From Rutidosis leptorrhynchoides (taxonomy: Eukaryota > Streptophyta > Magnoliopsida > Asterales > Asteraceae), in NCBI RefSeq assembly GCF_046630445.1, contig NC_092335.1, forward strand, positions 628,029,501-628,093,500: a stretch of 64,000 nucleotides of DNA, given 5' to 3'. The translations under genes and the position numbers were made by a program. The notes below the pieces were generated by a model. The model saw only the letters and a list, made by a program, of their open reading frames with translations. It searched no databases and was not told where the DNA came from. Position 1 is the stretch's first letter. Each line of letters opens with the position of its first letter. This document shows positions 25,601-38,430 of this stretch, piece by piece.

Positions 25601-27066
25601 CGCTTTCACGCAACTAATGAGGTTCATCTTCGAGGTACATCTCTCTCCGTAAATGACCAGTGGGTCACCGTCTCCTTGTGGTATACGAAGAGCTTTATCT
25701 CCACAGATAATATCGGCCCTTATCTTGCTCAACCAATCTATACCGACGATCACGTCAAAACTTCCCAATTTGATGGGTATCAAATCAATTTTGAAATCTG
25801 CACCAGCTATGTTGATAATAGCTCCTCGACTAATATGGTCAACTTTCTCAAGTTTTCCATTGGCTACCTCTACAAGCATACTTTCCTTTAAAGGGACTAA
25901 TGACCAATTAATCTTATCGCAAAAATGTCTACATACATAACTTCTATCGGCACCAGTATCAAATAGGACAGAAGCTAAAAGATTGTTGATAGTGAATATA
26001 CCTGTCACCAAATCGGGATTCTCGCGTACATCCCTTGCATTAACGTTGAAAGTTCTACCACGGGGTGGTCTGCCGTCTTTTCTTTTATTGGGGCACACAT
26101 TTCTGAAATGGCCCGTCTGTCCACATTCGTAGCACTTTTTCGGTCCATTGGTGTTCGGCTTCCCATTCAAAGTGGTGACCTTGCAGTCCTTCCCGATATG
26201 CCCAGTCCATTGGCACTTTTCACAAACAACATTACAATACCCAGTATGGTGCTTATAGCACCTCTTGCATTGTGGTAAGGCTCCTTTGTAGTTCGGGTTT
26301 GAGTTGGTGTTCGGATTGGGGTTTCCACCGTTGTTGTTTCCTCTGAAACCCTCATGTCGTTTCGCCGGGTTTTGATCATAGGTCCTTCCCCTATTGTTGT
26401 TGTTATCCCACTTACGCTTATCACTACCTCCCACTTCAGACTTGGCCTTCTTCAGTTCATCGATGATAATTTGATTCATTAAAGTATGCGCCATGCGCAT
26501 TGCCTCCGGAACATTAGGTGGCTTGGACGAGGTGACGTTTCCCTTAATGCTCTTAGGAAGTCCCCAGAAGTACCTTTCCATACGCTTAAATTCCGGGGTG
26601 ACCATTGTCGGACACATCAAGGCTAGTTCCAAAAATCTCCGGTTGTAACTATCGAGGTCATTCCCAATAGCCTTTAACTGCATAAATTCGATCTCCATCT
26701 TTTGTATCTCGGTTCTCGGACAATATTCCTCAATCATGGCACACTTAAACTCTTCCCATGGTGTAGCAAACGCCTCATCGATACCCCTTGCTTGTGCCAT
26801 TGTGTTCCACCAAGTGAGGGCGCCATCCGCCAGTGTACATGAAGCAAATTTGGTTTTGTTGGACTCGGAACAGTTGCTGACTCGGAATATAGATTCAGGA
26901 TTTTCAAACCACCTAGTGAGACCAACTGGACCCTCGGTTCCGCTAAAGTTATGTGGTTTACAGCTTTGGAACTCTTTGTACGTACACCCATTATGAATGG
27001 GCGGGATAACCTGTGGCAGTGGCGGTGGAGCTTGGCGGTTCCTTTCTGCTAAGGCTCGATATTTCT
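22672..27066 (-). pseudogene. Gag-pol coding remains of the outer chromovirus
   Basis: Domains on the minus strand, from right to left: gag (about 27066-26300), two CCHC-type knuckles (about 26250-26090, including [14 protein letters not shown]), an aspartic protease with [10 protein letters not shown] (near 25950), reverse transcriptase with [10 protein letters not shown] (about 25400-24900), RNase H (about 24560-24200), integrase with HHCC and DDE segments (about 24000-23200), and a C-terminal chromodomain-like region (about 22850-22680). This order, with a chromodomain after integrase, is that of Tekay-type chromoviruses. It is broken at several places and separated from its 3' LTR by the nested insertion. 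Confidence 0.88.
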
Positions 27067-28399
27067 GAAGATATTTTCATAATTATTCTTATCTGAAATC
27101 ATTTATCTCCTCGCATTATCTCTACCTTATCATAAAGAAAAGTGTTTTAGTTTCTAAATTTTGAAACCTTCGAGTTTAAAGTATGAATTTGAAGTAGTGT
27201 AGGGAATTGAAGCATGAGTTAGTATAATATAATGACACTTGATCAATGTGATTATATTACATTAAGTCATGCTGAGTTTCTAATGGAACGTGATAAAGGT
27301 TCACAGATCATACTCTCATCATGAACCATGTTACATAACTCTTTCATTCTATTTAACCTCTAAACTGTCAAGAAAATATTTTTCTTGATGATTAGGCCTT
27401 TTCTGAGGTATTATGGTAATTTGACAAATCAAGATCGTGCCATTACAATTTCCTTCTTAGAACATTAACTATGTTCATTCCGAAATTCATATCTGCGAAT
27501 TCTGGACCATTACATACGGTGCTTAATGGATAGAAGAGAAAACAGAGCATGAAGCTCTGAAATAGAAATGGGGGTATAAATCGCAGCAAAAAGAAGAGAG
27601 CATTAACTGTGGATGTCGATGATTATAGAAAGACAGAAGCAGGGACTCTGAAAAATAAGGAAAGATATAAAGCCCGACGACAACACATAAATTACAAACC
27701 GTGTATATCAATAAGTATTGCAACGTAAAGACACAGGAGAACTAAAAATACTATAAAGCCAAGAGTATAGTAAAAGTGAATAGATTTCTCCGGCGGCAGA
27801 TGAAAAAGAAGAATGATATATATGAAAGTTAGGAGTATATCAAGAATCAGAAATGGATGAAGCATGTTGACGAATACTTTAAAGTATGAATTGAGAGAGA
27901 AAGAAAAGAATGTGTGAGCTGTGGAAATAAGGAAACGAAGAGAGTGAATTTATAGTGAAATATCTGACAGAGCAATCAAAACAGATTATTGCATTTAACC
28001 AAAGAAGATCCTAATTTCCTTAATTACTGAAGAACCAAATCTTATTACGAAGATTTTCTCTAAACCCTTGAATTCCGGAAATCAACCGTGACTACGTCAC
28101 CAGTTAAGGCGAACATGTATTTACTCATCTTCACTGTTTTGCGATAGCTTCACTCGTACGCTTCACATAATCGAATCGTTTTATCTATATTAGTCAATAA
28201 TGATGAAACTCTATTTATCAACTCATATTCGTCATGAAAACATTTTTATTGTTAGTCATGACAATCTCTATCAAATTTCGGGACGAAATTTCTTTAACGG
28301 GTAGGTACTGTGACGACCCGAAAATTTTCGACCAAATTTAAATTTAAAATTGATATGATTTTGACCGACGATTCACGAACAAATATTCGTAACTAGACA

Positions 28400-28486
<87 letters not shown>

Positions 28487-28547
28487 TATAATGTGATAAA
28501 AATATAATAATAACTTAGTCATAAAACGTTTAAATTTAAAATAATAT

Positions 28548-28620
<73 letters not shown>

Positions 28621-31113
28621 GACGATGATTTTAGGAAGCAAATGACCATAACACTCAAAAGTATAAGTTACATTTTAATTAGTATACTCATTGGTGAAAT
28701 AAGTCTAATTATTGATAAAGGTACACATCGCGAAACGCAAAGTACAAGTTTTCTAAGCGTACGAAAATGCGTTGAAAAAACCGGAACTGGTACGTAAGTC
28801 GAGCGTTAACGTACAATTCATCGGTGCTAAAATTACAAATCAACTATGCACGAGAATATAATATAATATTTAATTAATTCTAAAGATTAAATATATTATT
28901 TATTAAATAATATATATAAGTATACATATGTCGGCAAGATTTATAATGTGATGTGAGCTGGGAGAAGCCACCATGAGATCGCATGGCCTTAAGGCTCAAT
29001 CCCCATACGATCGCATGGGGAGGTTTGGTGGCTCAAGTCTATAAAATTCGACGTTTTTGGTTCATTTGTTGCACACTTCTTCCTCTGATCTTCATATTAC
29101 TTCGTATTCATTTTATTTATTTTATTATTTATTATTATTATTTATATTATTATTGTTATTAAGATTAATATTATTTTTAATCTTATTATTAGTAGTATTA
29201 GCATTATTATTATTTATACATAAAATACTACGACGAAGTTCTGCTCGCATATTTTCAAAACGGGTTTTTCGAGCGGGATGGAGCTAAGGAAATTATGGGT
29301 TATAGCTATGGAGGTTATGGGTATGGTTCGGGGGTATAGCTCGTGAGGTCAATCTAGTGTTTATTATTTCCGTTGCGTCTACGTACTTTCCTACAATATT
29401 GAATCACAATATTGGTACGTGAACATTCACATCCTATCTTTTATATATTAATAGTCTATTCATGTCTAGTGCTCGAGAATATATGTTTATGCATGCTTGT
29501 ATGCTTTAATTTTGTCGTTAGATAGTTTATGATGAATCACGAATTTGATACATATGCTACTGATATAAAGTATATGATATGTATGTTTTTGGAAAGCTGG
29601 TGAAAAATTATTAACTTTTCATTTAGAAATCGCATGATTTCGATGAACGGATTAAAAGATATGGTCAACTGAATTATGTTTGACGTTAATTGAAATTGTG
29701 TTTGAATCTGTAAATTAATATTTAAACAACTTGTCTATGAGATTGATAAATTGGATTTTTAGATATTACTAATCGAGTAAATGAATTTCTATATAAGACA
29801 CGTCTCGTTTTGTTGAACAATTGTCAAAGTTGACTGTCTTATCATGTTTTAAAGCTTTATTAACACTATAATATGATTTTACAAGTATTGGAAAGCTATG
29901 TGAAATAATAAAATATTTTCGATTGCCATGATAATTCAAATATAATATAGCTCCTGAAATAAATAATATTTTGAGTTTGATAAACTACAAATTTGTTCAA
30001 TTATTAAGACATATACTATGATAATAAACATGTATAGATTTAAAGATCATGTTGGGTCAGGTTGACTTTTGAGATGACTTTTGTTAACTTTTGCATGTCG
30101 GTTTCGAGCATTAGGATTGTGATACACTATGACCCGACCTAGCTTGTTAAACATTTATTGACCAACATATGTTCTCTAGGTTGAGATCTACGATTATTTT
30201 GCATTCCGAGTTTCGGTCACATTTCGGTGAATGACCTTATGTGCTGCTAAGGTGAGTTTCATTTCTCCCTTTTTAATTGCTTTTGCAATCTATATTTTTG
30301 GGCTGAGAATACATGCACTTTATTTTAAACGCAATGGATACAAGTACATACTAAATTCTACACCGAGTTTGAACCGAATATCCCTTAGCTTTGGTAACTA
30401 GTAGCTGCCGGTTATAAGAACTGGTGGACGCGAATAGTTGTATATGGATCCATAGGGCTTGACATCCCCGTCTGTTCCAGGTATAGAAACCCTAGCCTGA
30501 ACTATAAAACAGACGTATGCTATTTGAGGTTAGTACACGTTGGTTTGCGTGTATTGTACATGTTAGTTGCATGTATGTTAAAACAGGGGTACTTATTATA
30601 ACGTTAAATTTTATTTACCAGGGTGCTCAATCTTGTAGAATATTTTGATAAACGTTTCTGGATGAAACAACTGAAATCTTGTGATCCACCTTTATATACA
30701 GAATATGTGCAACATTAAAACTATGAACTCACCAACCTTTGTGTTGACACTTTAAAGCATGTTTATTCTCAGGTTTCTAGAAGTCTTCCGCTGTTTGCTT
30801 ATATGTGATACAAGCTATGTGCATGGAGTCATACATGCTTTATTCGAGAAAACGTTGCATTCACAAAATCATCACCATGTATCTTATTTTAACTGCGTTA
30901 TCAACGGATGTAGTATTGTAAACTATTAATTACGGTGATTGTCTACATGTAAAAATTATCAAACGTCAAAAATCTTGGAATTTGATATTCAATTATGGCG
31001 TGTCTTTTCAAAAGAATGCAATGTTTACAAAACGTATCATGTAGAGGTCAGTACCTCACTGTGAAATCGATGATTGATGTATTCGTCCAAAGGGATTTGG
31101 AAGGATCGTCACA
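27067..31113 (+). mobile_element. 3' portion of a plus-strand Ty3/gypsy element
   Basis: About 1.2 kb of non-coding internal sequence leads to the conserved pre-LTR palindrome (28273-28291) and ACGGGTAGGTAC, then an LTR at 28309-31113. The upstream coding part and the 5' LTR are missing; the junction with the outer minus-strand element is near 27066. It is a truncated relic. Confidence 0.75.
28309..31113 (+). repeat. 3' LTR (2.8 kb) with AT microsatellites
   Basis: Terminal inverted ends TGTGACGA...TCGTCACA. Long TA/AT runs at about 28402-28484 and 28550-28617 are likely unstable in length. A TATAAAA box is at 29040-29046. Downstream is low-complexity ATT-rich sequence whose apparent open frame (29057-29287) is not a gene. 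Confidence 0.8.
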
Positions 31114-31296
31114 CAATCTCTTTATCCGTCGGATAGAGAGAGGGAGGACTATCTCGATTATTGGAGTGTTTCACTAGGGGTGGAGAAATGACCTCTCTTT
31201 ATCCAAAGATAGAGGTAGGATTGTCTACGTCTCACCTCCCCCATACCCCACGCATGTGGGATTGGGTATGTTGTTGTTGTTGTTGTTGTTGTAAAA
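31114..31296 (+). mobile_element. SINE 3' part with (TTG)n tail
   Basis: The sequence ends with CATGTGGGATTGGGTATG followed by about eight GTT/TTG units, the tail type known from TS-like plant SINEs. Its 5' head is absent where the LTR ends at 31113, so it is truncated. A related end in opposite orientation lies at about 33318-33370. Confidence 0.6.
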
Positions 31297-31848
31297 AAGA
31301 TGGGAATATTTTGTTAAAATCAGTGTGAGTTAAGAAAAAAAAGGAAAAAATAAAAGCAAATATCAAACCTAGAATGTAAACATAACCCTGAAAACATCTC
31401 GGCTAAAACTTAGTGAATAGTAACTACTCACTATGTGTTTAATCTATAACTATGGAGAACCTATAATATAAACATCACCCTGAAAACAAGTGTGTGAATA
31501 GTAATTACTCACAATGTGTTTAATATCTATTTGATGGAATTTGTTTTTGAAAAGCACGTTTGCAAACACCAACTGGTCACCTACCGCAAGATTTTTGCGT
31601 TTTGAATCGTCGGAAACGCAAAATAATCAGTTTTTAGTAATCATTTACCAGACACTATAAATCAATTATTTGATATTTCTAAGCGTAATAATTAAGTAAT
31701 CAAAATCAAAACGCAAAAACAACTATAAGTACGGGGAAAAATAGTGAATATTAGCAACTCACCATATGTTTTATATATGTTTTAGTATATTCTCATTTTA
31801 CTTTATTATCAATCTCATACTTGTAGGATCTTGTTAAGTTAACCAAAT
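31297..31848. other. AT-rich intergenic stretch with a degenerate duplication
   Basis: No gene. Two related segments (about 31372-31440 and 31462-31525) share ATAAACATNACCCTGAAAAC and TGAATAGTAANTACTCAC blocks, indicating an old local duplication of about 65-90 bp. Confidence 0.55.
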
Positions 31849-31889
31849 TCACCTTAATATTTATCAATTAATCTCGAAATAACATGATT

Positions 31890-31990
31890 TTTTTTTAAAG
31901 GCAAGACCCCAAAATGAGGTTGGTAGGGATTGGACCTAGGTCCCCTTTGGAGAATCTCAAGCACCCAACTATTCAACCATCCCTTTGGGT
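31890..31990 (-). mobile_element. tRNA-derived SINE, same family as 41336-41434
   Basis: Minus strand: A-box-like TGGTTGAATAGTTGG, B-box-like AGGTCCAATCC, and a 3' end TCTTGCCTTTAAAAAAAA identical in type to the SINE at 41336-41434. Exact ends are blurred by T-rich flanks, but the uninterrupted copy at 32492-32622 shows where the insertion occurred. Confidence 0.7.
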
Positions 31991-32023
31991 TTTTGATTTT
32001 GATTATTTGATACTTATCATATA

Positions 32024-32437
32024 TAGGGGTGTTCATTTTATGATATCTGAAATTCGGATAGTGAAAAACCCCATTCGAAATCCGAAAATTCAGATAGTGA
32101 AAAACACCATCGAAATCCGAATCCGAAATTTCGGATATCCGAAATTGCGGATTCGGATTTCGGATTATCCAAATATCCGATATTTTTGAAGAATTTTGAA
32201 TATTTACAAATATTTTCGGATATTTTTTGAATAATTTTCGAATTTTTTCGAATTTTTTCGAAATTTTTGGATATCCGAAGATTTTGAAAACTCTATCCAA
32301 TATTCGAATCCGAAAAATCGGATATCCAATTTTAGGATATCCCAATTTTTGGATATCCGATTTTTCGGATATTTTCGGATTCGAATTTCGGATAATTTGG
32401 ATTCGGATTTCGGATTCGGATATTTTGAACATCCATA
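32024..32437. mobile_element. hAT-type MITE built of GGATATCCGAA palindromes
   Basis: Starts TAGGGGTGTTCA and ends TGAACATCCATA (10 of 12 inverted). Target duplication ATCATATA (32016-32023) versus ATCAAATA (32438-32445). The interior is almost wholly degenerate repeats of TTCGGATATCCGAA in both orientations, so it can fold extensively. The empty site is preserved in the neighbouring tandem copy. Long apparent open frames here are artefacts of the repeat. Confidence 0.8.
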
Positions 32438-32622
32438 ATCAAATATTCCTTTTTCCTTTCCTAGTTTGTTTTTTGTTTGAAATTTTGTAACAATCACCTT
32501 AGGATTTATCAATTATCTCGAAATAACATGATTTTGATTATGATTTTGATTATTTGATACTTATCATATATTCCTTTTTCCTTCCTAAGTTCCCAGTTTA
32601 TTTTGTGTTTGAATTTTGTAAC

Positions 32623-33928
32623 AACTTGTATCATATTATACCTGCTATATATCACACTAGTTTTATGAGCCTACGACAATTGTATAAATTAGTTTTTAAT
32701 AAGGTTATTATTAATACTGATCAAATATATAATACAGTTACAATGAAAAAACTTTATTATTGATAACATGAGCATGAAATGCATTAGTATTGAAAATTTT
32801 TAGTATCGTAAACGTTAGTGTTGAATACAATTATAATACAACAATCGATTATTATCATTTAATGTCGTACAGTTTCTTGAAGATATAGTGATATACGTTT
32901 ATGAGCCCATCCGTTAAAATACACGTCTGTAAATGTCAAGAAGTTTGATATACTTTAAGTTTAATCAAAAATCATATTTTATATATAATATAGATATTTG
33001 ATTGTTTATTTAAATTTAAATTAAGTTATATACCTAAGTTTTATTTAAAGTTTATTCGTTTATATTCCTATGTTTCAAACACATTTGTGTTGTAGAATAT
33101 GAATACTTTTCATATTTAAAAAAATATATTTATTTATTTAATTTAATATATAACTAAGTTATTGTATTTAGATTATGAATACTTTCCTTATTTTAAAAAA
33201 TCAATTAATAGATTAGAAGAATCAAAAGAATGACACGTGGCAGTTTCAATGAGGACACAACACGTCAATATTATGACACGTGCTTTATATAATGTATAGA
33301 TAGATAATTAGATAGGTAGAAAATAACAACAACAAAAAAACAAAACAAAAACTCAATCCCACGAGTGTGGGCACAATCCTTTCTCCATATTAGAATGACA
33401 TAATTACACATTTGGTCACTAAGATTTGTCAAAAATTACAACTTTAGTCACTATGGTTTTTTTTTGCAAATTTAGTCATTGTGGTTTCAAAAACTTGCAA
33501 TTTTAGTCACTGAATCTCACTAACGTTAATTTGGTCCGTTAACTGTCAATCACGTGTCAGACATGTGAGGGCATTTTAGGTATTTAACACTTATTTTTGT
33601 CACTTTCCCTTTCCTGTCATCTTCAAAACCGTAGTGTTTCACACCTTCTACTCATGTTCATTTATTCATTACGTATTAAACAAGAACAAAAACTAAATTA
33701 AACCAAACTCAAAATCATCAGACACAAACGATTGCTCCATTATGTCATCCAAACAATTTTATGTTAAATCTACTAGGTCTCAAAATCATCAGACACAAAA
33801 TATGAAATCCACCTGAATTCACATATACCAACATACACATTTTATGTTAAATCCTTACCATCTCCTGCGAAACCCACAACCACCACTACTGTCGTCGCCT
33901 TCTTTTTCCTTGTTTTCCCTCTTTTTAG
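32623..33928. other. AT-rich intergenic with repeat scraps
   Basis: No gene recognised. A minus-strand SINE end with a (TTG)-type tail (GTGGGATTGAG and downstream TTGTTGTT) lies at about 33318-33370. From about 33410 to 33530 a TTTAGTCACTNTGGTTT phrase recurs three times, a type of dispersed plant repeat whose class I cannot assign. Confidence 0.5.
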
Positions 33929-34771
33929 TAGGGGTGTTCACAAAACCGTCAAATCGTGAAAACTGACCGGACCGGACCGGACCGATTTATTGGTTCGGTC
34001 CAGTTTTGAATATTAGCGGTCCGGTCGCCAGTTTTAAGATCTCTAAACCGTGAAACTCGGTCCGGTTTGCGGTTTCATTAGGCCACCGGCCGGTAAAATC
34101 GGACCGGACAGTGCACACCATGTTAACTTCATTCTGTATTTGTCTTTGCTTTCTTATTGTAGGGAAAGTTGTATTAGATTATGGAATTGAAATACGTCGT
34201 GCTTTTGATCAAACATTTAAAGAATATCTTGATGGCATGTATGTATTCTCTCTATCTAAGCATATTTGATAAGATGTTAGTATTATTGTAGCAGCAGCTG
34301 GTAACTATTTATTACCTTTTTGTTATTTTGGGTTGACAGACGACAAGGTGGTGACAAAGTGTACTGCGTATTCGATAATCAACTACATGCTGCATTGAAA
34401 CTGTTACAATTTGACAAACAACTTGCAATGGAAAGTGTGAGGAAACTAATAACAAAAGTTGATGGATATCAGCCTCATTTAATAGCTCTTGCGACTACAA
34501 TTTGACACACACTCTTGCGACTATGTCTGCTTGATCCAAAAGATATGCACCCTTATATTCTATTATTCTATTATAGGGAATAAAAGAAAGAAAGAAAAAA
34601 AGAAGTCAAAACCGTTAAACCGGCCAAACCGAATCGGGCCAAACCGGACCAAACCATCCAAAAAGACGATTTTCTTGGTTTGGTTTGGTTTGATATATGT
34701 TGAAACCGTGAATGCCAGTTTGGTTTGAGATTTAGTCCAAACCGGACCAAACCGGACCGTGAACACCCCTA
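33929..34771. mobile_element. Non-autonomous hAT transposon carrying a captured host gene fragment
   Basis: An 843-bp element with 13-bp perfect terminal inverted repeats TAGGGGTGTTCAC and an exact 8-bp target duplication CTTTTTAG (33921-33928 and 34772-34779). Subterminal regions are rich in CCGGACCGGACC / AAACCGGACC repeats in inverted arrangement, as expected for hAT transposase binding. No transposase is encoded. The centre holds exon-intron sequence from a dynamin-related gene, so this is a Pack-type element. Confidence 0.92.
34163..34500 (+). pseudogene. Captured dynamin-related protein (DRP1-like) fragment
   Basis: Two exon pieces inside the hAT element. Exon A (34163-34238) encodes a segment ending RRAFDQTFKEYLDG. 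After a GT-AG intron (34239-34339), exon B (34340 to about 34490) encodes [12 protein letters not shown] and [10 protein letters not shown]-type sequence (here [10 protein letters not shown]). These match the middle domain of plant DRP1 dynamins, where FKEHLDG runs into a GGDKVYNVFDNQLPAALK-like stretch. The intron is retained, so capture was at DNA level. No GTPase domain is present and the piece cannot make a working dynamin. Confidence 0.85.
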
Positions 34772-34855
34772 CTTTTTAGCTCCGGTGTGTTTGATTTTTA
34801 TATGAACAGATCAAACCCTGATTTACAAATAAAAACAAATCAATAATCTTCTACA

Positions 34856-35036
34856 TGTAGTGACCCGAACTTTTCTATGTTTATATATATTAAATGAAGT
34901 TGATATTTACATGATTAAATGTTTCCAACATGTTAAGCAATCAAACTTGTTAAGACTTGATTATTTGAAATAGGTTTCATGTAGACAATTGACCACCCAA
35001 GTTGACCGGCGATTCACGAACGTTAAAACTTGTAAA

Positions 35037-35103
<67 letters not shown>

Positions 35104-38100
35104 ACATGATATCATGATAAGTGAGTATCTCACTAGATATATTAACAATGAGTTATATACATAAAAATGAGACTAATAAGTTAAGAAACTCGAAACGATA
35201 TATATAACGATTATCGTTATAACAACGTCTTACTAAATACATATGTATCATATTAAGACATTGTTACACTATATTTAACATGATAAAATGATAATTAATT
35301 ATATCATTAAGTGTATTAACAATGAACTACACAAGTAAGATGAGGCTACAAACTTAAGGAATTCAAAACAATATATATATGTAACGATTATCGTTGTAAT
35401 TGTATTTTAACATATATATATGATATTAAGATATATTCATACATCATATTATCATGTTAACATAACAATTGAACATCTCATTTATTTAAGTATAATAACA
35501 ATGGATTAATTACATTTAACATGATCGTTAACTTAAAGGTTTCAAAACAACACCTACATGTAACGACTAACGATGACTTAACGACTCAGTTAAAATGCAT
35601 ATACATGTAGTGTTTTAAGATGTATTCATACACTTTTGAAAGACTTCAAGACACATATCAAAGTACTTCTACTTAATAAAAGTACTTATAATTACATCCT
35701 CATTCATTTTCATCAACAATTCTACTCGTAGTCATTCAGTATTCGTACCCGTATTATACACAGCTTCTAGACGTACTTACTATGGGTATATACCAATAGG
35801 AACTAGCATAGGATTCCACTCTTGATTATGTCATGCATGACTAATCAAATTTAACTTCTACCATGAACTAGTCAACTAACTAGAACTCCTTTTAACCCCA
35901 CTCACCACTCACCATTCACCACTCACTACTCAATCCATTTCACTTCCAATTCTCTTTCTAGTTCTCTCTAAACACACACACTCTTAGGAACGAAATTTCC
36001 AGTAAACTAATCATCATCTTCATCAAAAATTACTTCAAGAATCAAGCTATAATCATCATAGGAAGAACACTTCAAGAACACTTCGAAAATCCTTTCAAGT
36101 TTGCTAGTTTACTTTCAATCTTGCAAATCCATTCCAAGTAATCATCTAAGATCAAGAAACCTTTATTATTTACAGTAGGTTATCTTTATTATTCAAGGTA
36201 ATATTCATATCCAAACTTTGATTCGATTTCTATAACTATAAACTATCTTAATTCGAGTGATAATCTTACTTGAATTTGTTTTCGTGTCATGATTCTACTT
36301 CAAGAACTTTCAAGCCATCCAAGATCCTTTGAAGCTAGATCATTTCTTATCACTTCCAGTAGGTTTACCTACTAAACTTGAGGTAGTAATGATGTTCATA
36401 ACATCATTCGATTCATATATATAAAACTATCTTATTCGAAGATTATAACTTGTAATCACTAGAACATAGTTTAGTTAATTCTAAACTTGTTCGCAAACAA
36501 AGTTAATCCCTCTAACTTAACTTTTAAAATCAACTAAACACATGTTCTATATCTATATGATATGCTAACTTAATGATTTAAAACCTGGAAACACGAAGAA
36601 CACCATAAAACCGGACATACGCCGTCGTAGTAAAACCGCGGGCTGTTTTGGGTTATTTAATTAAAAACTATGATAAACTTTGATATAAAAGTTGTTCTTC
36701 TGAGAAAATGATTTTTCTTATGAACATGAAACTATATCCAAAAATCATGGTTAAACTCAAAGTGGAAGTATGTTTTTCAAAATGGTCATTAAGACGTCGT
36801 TCTTTCGACTGAAATGACTACCTCTTACAAAAACGACTTGTAACTTATAATTCTGACTATAAACTTATACTTTTTATGTTTAGTTTCATAAAGTACAGTT
36901 CAATATGAAACCATAGCAAGTTGATTCACTCAAAACGGATTTAAAACGAAGAAGTTATGGGTAAAACAAAATTGGAAAATTTTACTTGTTGTAGCTACGT
37001 GAATTTTATAACAAATCCATATTAACCATAACTTAACTAACTTATATTTTACTATATATGTCTTGATAGACCATATACACGTATACAATGTTTTGACATA
37101 TCATATCGACGTCATATATATATATTATTTGGAACAACCATACACACTCTATATGCGGTAATGATCGAGTTAGCTATACAGGGTTGAGGTTGATTCCAAA
37201 ATAATATATATACTTTGAGTTGTGATCGAGTATGAGACTTGTATGCACTGGGTCGTGGATTGATTCGAGAAATTATATTGATTTATTTCTGCACTACTAA
37301 CGTGGACTGCTGACTTAACAACTTAAATCGTTAAAAACGTAAATAAAATATACTGTGAATATATTTCGATCATACTTTGATATATATGTACATATTTGTT
37401 ATAGGTTCGTGAATCGACCAGTGGTCAAGTCTTATTTTCCGAAGAAGTGAAAATCTGTAAAAGTGAGTTATAGTCCCATTTTTACTATCTAATATTTTTG
37501 GGATGAGAATACATGCAGTTTTGAAAATGATTTACAAAATAGACACAAGTAATTGAAACTACATTCTATGTTGAATCGTTATACCGGATATCGCCCTTAT
37601 TGAACTTGGTAACCTAAGAATTGGTGTTTATTATAATTGCCACCAATTGACGCGAATTCTAAAGATAGATCTATGGGCTTTGACACGCCCCAGTCAGAGA
37701 ATTTGAACTGCTTTAGTACTTCGATGTTTATATATGGGGATATTTTAGATGCATTTTGTTAATGTTGGTTACCAGGTGTTCAATCATATGAATGATTTTT
37801 ATGCAGATTGCATGTTATTGAAAGATGAAATCTTGTAGTCTATTATTACGATTGATAAATATATAGGTTAAACCTATAACTCACCAACATTTTTGTTGAC
37901 GTTTAAAGCATGTTTATTCTCAGATGATTGTTAAGAGCTTCCGCTGTTGCATACTAAATTAAGGACAAGATTTGGAGTCCATGCTTGTATAATATTGTTT
38001 AAAAACTGCATTCGAAGACATATATTGTTGTGTATTATTATTGTAAACCATTATGTAATGGTCGTGTGAAAACGTTGTATTTTTTATTATCATTATTTGA

Positions 38101-38268
38101 TAATCGTCGTAATATGTTTAAAACTTTATCGATAAAAACAAAGTTTATGGTTTGTTTTAAAAATCGAAGCAGTCTTTGAAAAACGTCTCATATAGAGGTC
38201 AAAACCTCGTAACGAAATCAATTAATATGGAACGTTTATAATCGATATGAATGGGACATTTCACTACA
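34856..38268 (+). repeat. Isolated LTR related to the one at 59426-62849
   Basis: Starts TGTAGTGACCCGAAC and ends TTTCACTACA, 3.4 kb. It is similar along its length to the LTR at 59426-62849, though clearly diverged. It has no internal region on either side, so it is best explained as a solo LTR; no matching 5-bp target duplication is visible. It contains a TA microsatellite (about 35041-35098). Confidence 0.8.
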
Positions 38269-38430
38269 GCTGAAAGAAACACTTTTTATGTGGCTGAAAC
38301 AAACACATTTTATGTACCGACGTAAATTACCTTCGTCTCTGGAATAAGCTTCTGTGGTCGGCCGGAATGATTGTATGTGGCTTGCCGGACTTAGCTGTGG
38401 TGGTCATCGTCAGATCTATCTGTTCGTGAC
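38269..38430. other. Short spacer between LTR and inverted repeat
   Basis: Non-coding. It contains a small direct repeat of GCTGAAANAAACAC(A)TTTTATGT at about 38269-38318. Confidence 0.5.

Larger units (their letters stand above)
12627..27066 (-). mobile_element. Tekay-like Ty3/gypsy chromovirus, host of a nested LTR element
   Basis: Minus-strand element consisting of a 3' LTR (12627-15498), the conserved pre-LTR block (15499-15572), a nested 7.1-kb element (15573-22671), then pol and gag coding remains (22672 to about 27066). Its own 5' LTR and gag start are absent; at about 27066 it meets an unrelated plus-strand element. It lies against LINE ORF1 at 12626. It is broken: several interruptions of the coding frame plus the insertion and the missing 5' end. 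Its age is greater than that of the nested element. Confidence 0.85.
31849..32622. repeat. Tandem duplication; left copy carries a SINE and a MITE
   Basis: A unit of about 130 bp beginning CACCTTA...ATTTATCAATTA is present twice. The right copy (about 32492-32622) is uninterrupted. The left copy (about 31849-32491) has the same sequence split by a SINE (about 31890-31990) and a hAT MITE (32024-32437). The right copy thus preserves both empty sites. Confidence 0.8.

Noticed and set aside
29057-29287. Hydrophobic Leu/Ile-rich 76-aa frame.
   Set aside because: Low-complexity ATT-rich sequence within an LTR.
31854-32512. Long Ile/Ser/Lys-rich open frames on both strands.
   Set aside because: Produced by degenerate GGATATCCGAA repeats of the MITE, which lack stops by composition.
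34851-38273. A target duplication around the isolated LTR at 34856-38268.
   Set aside because: CTACA on the left and GCTGA on the right do not match, so a simple solo-LTR footprint could not be confirmed.
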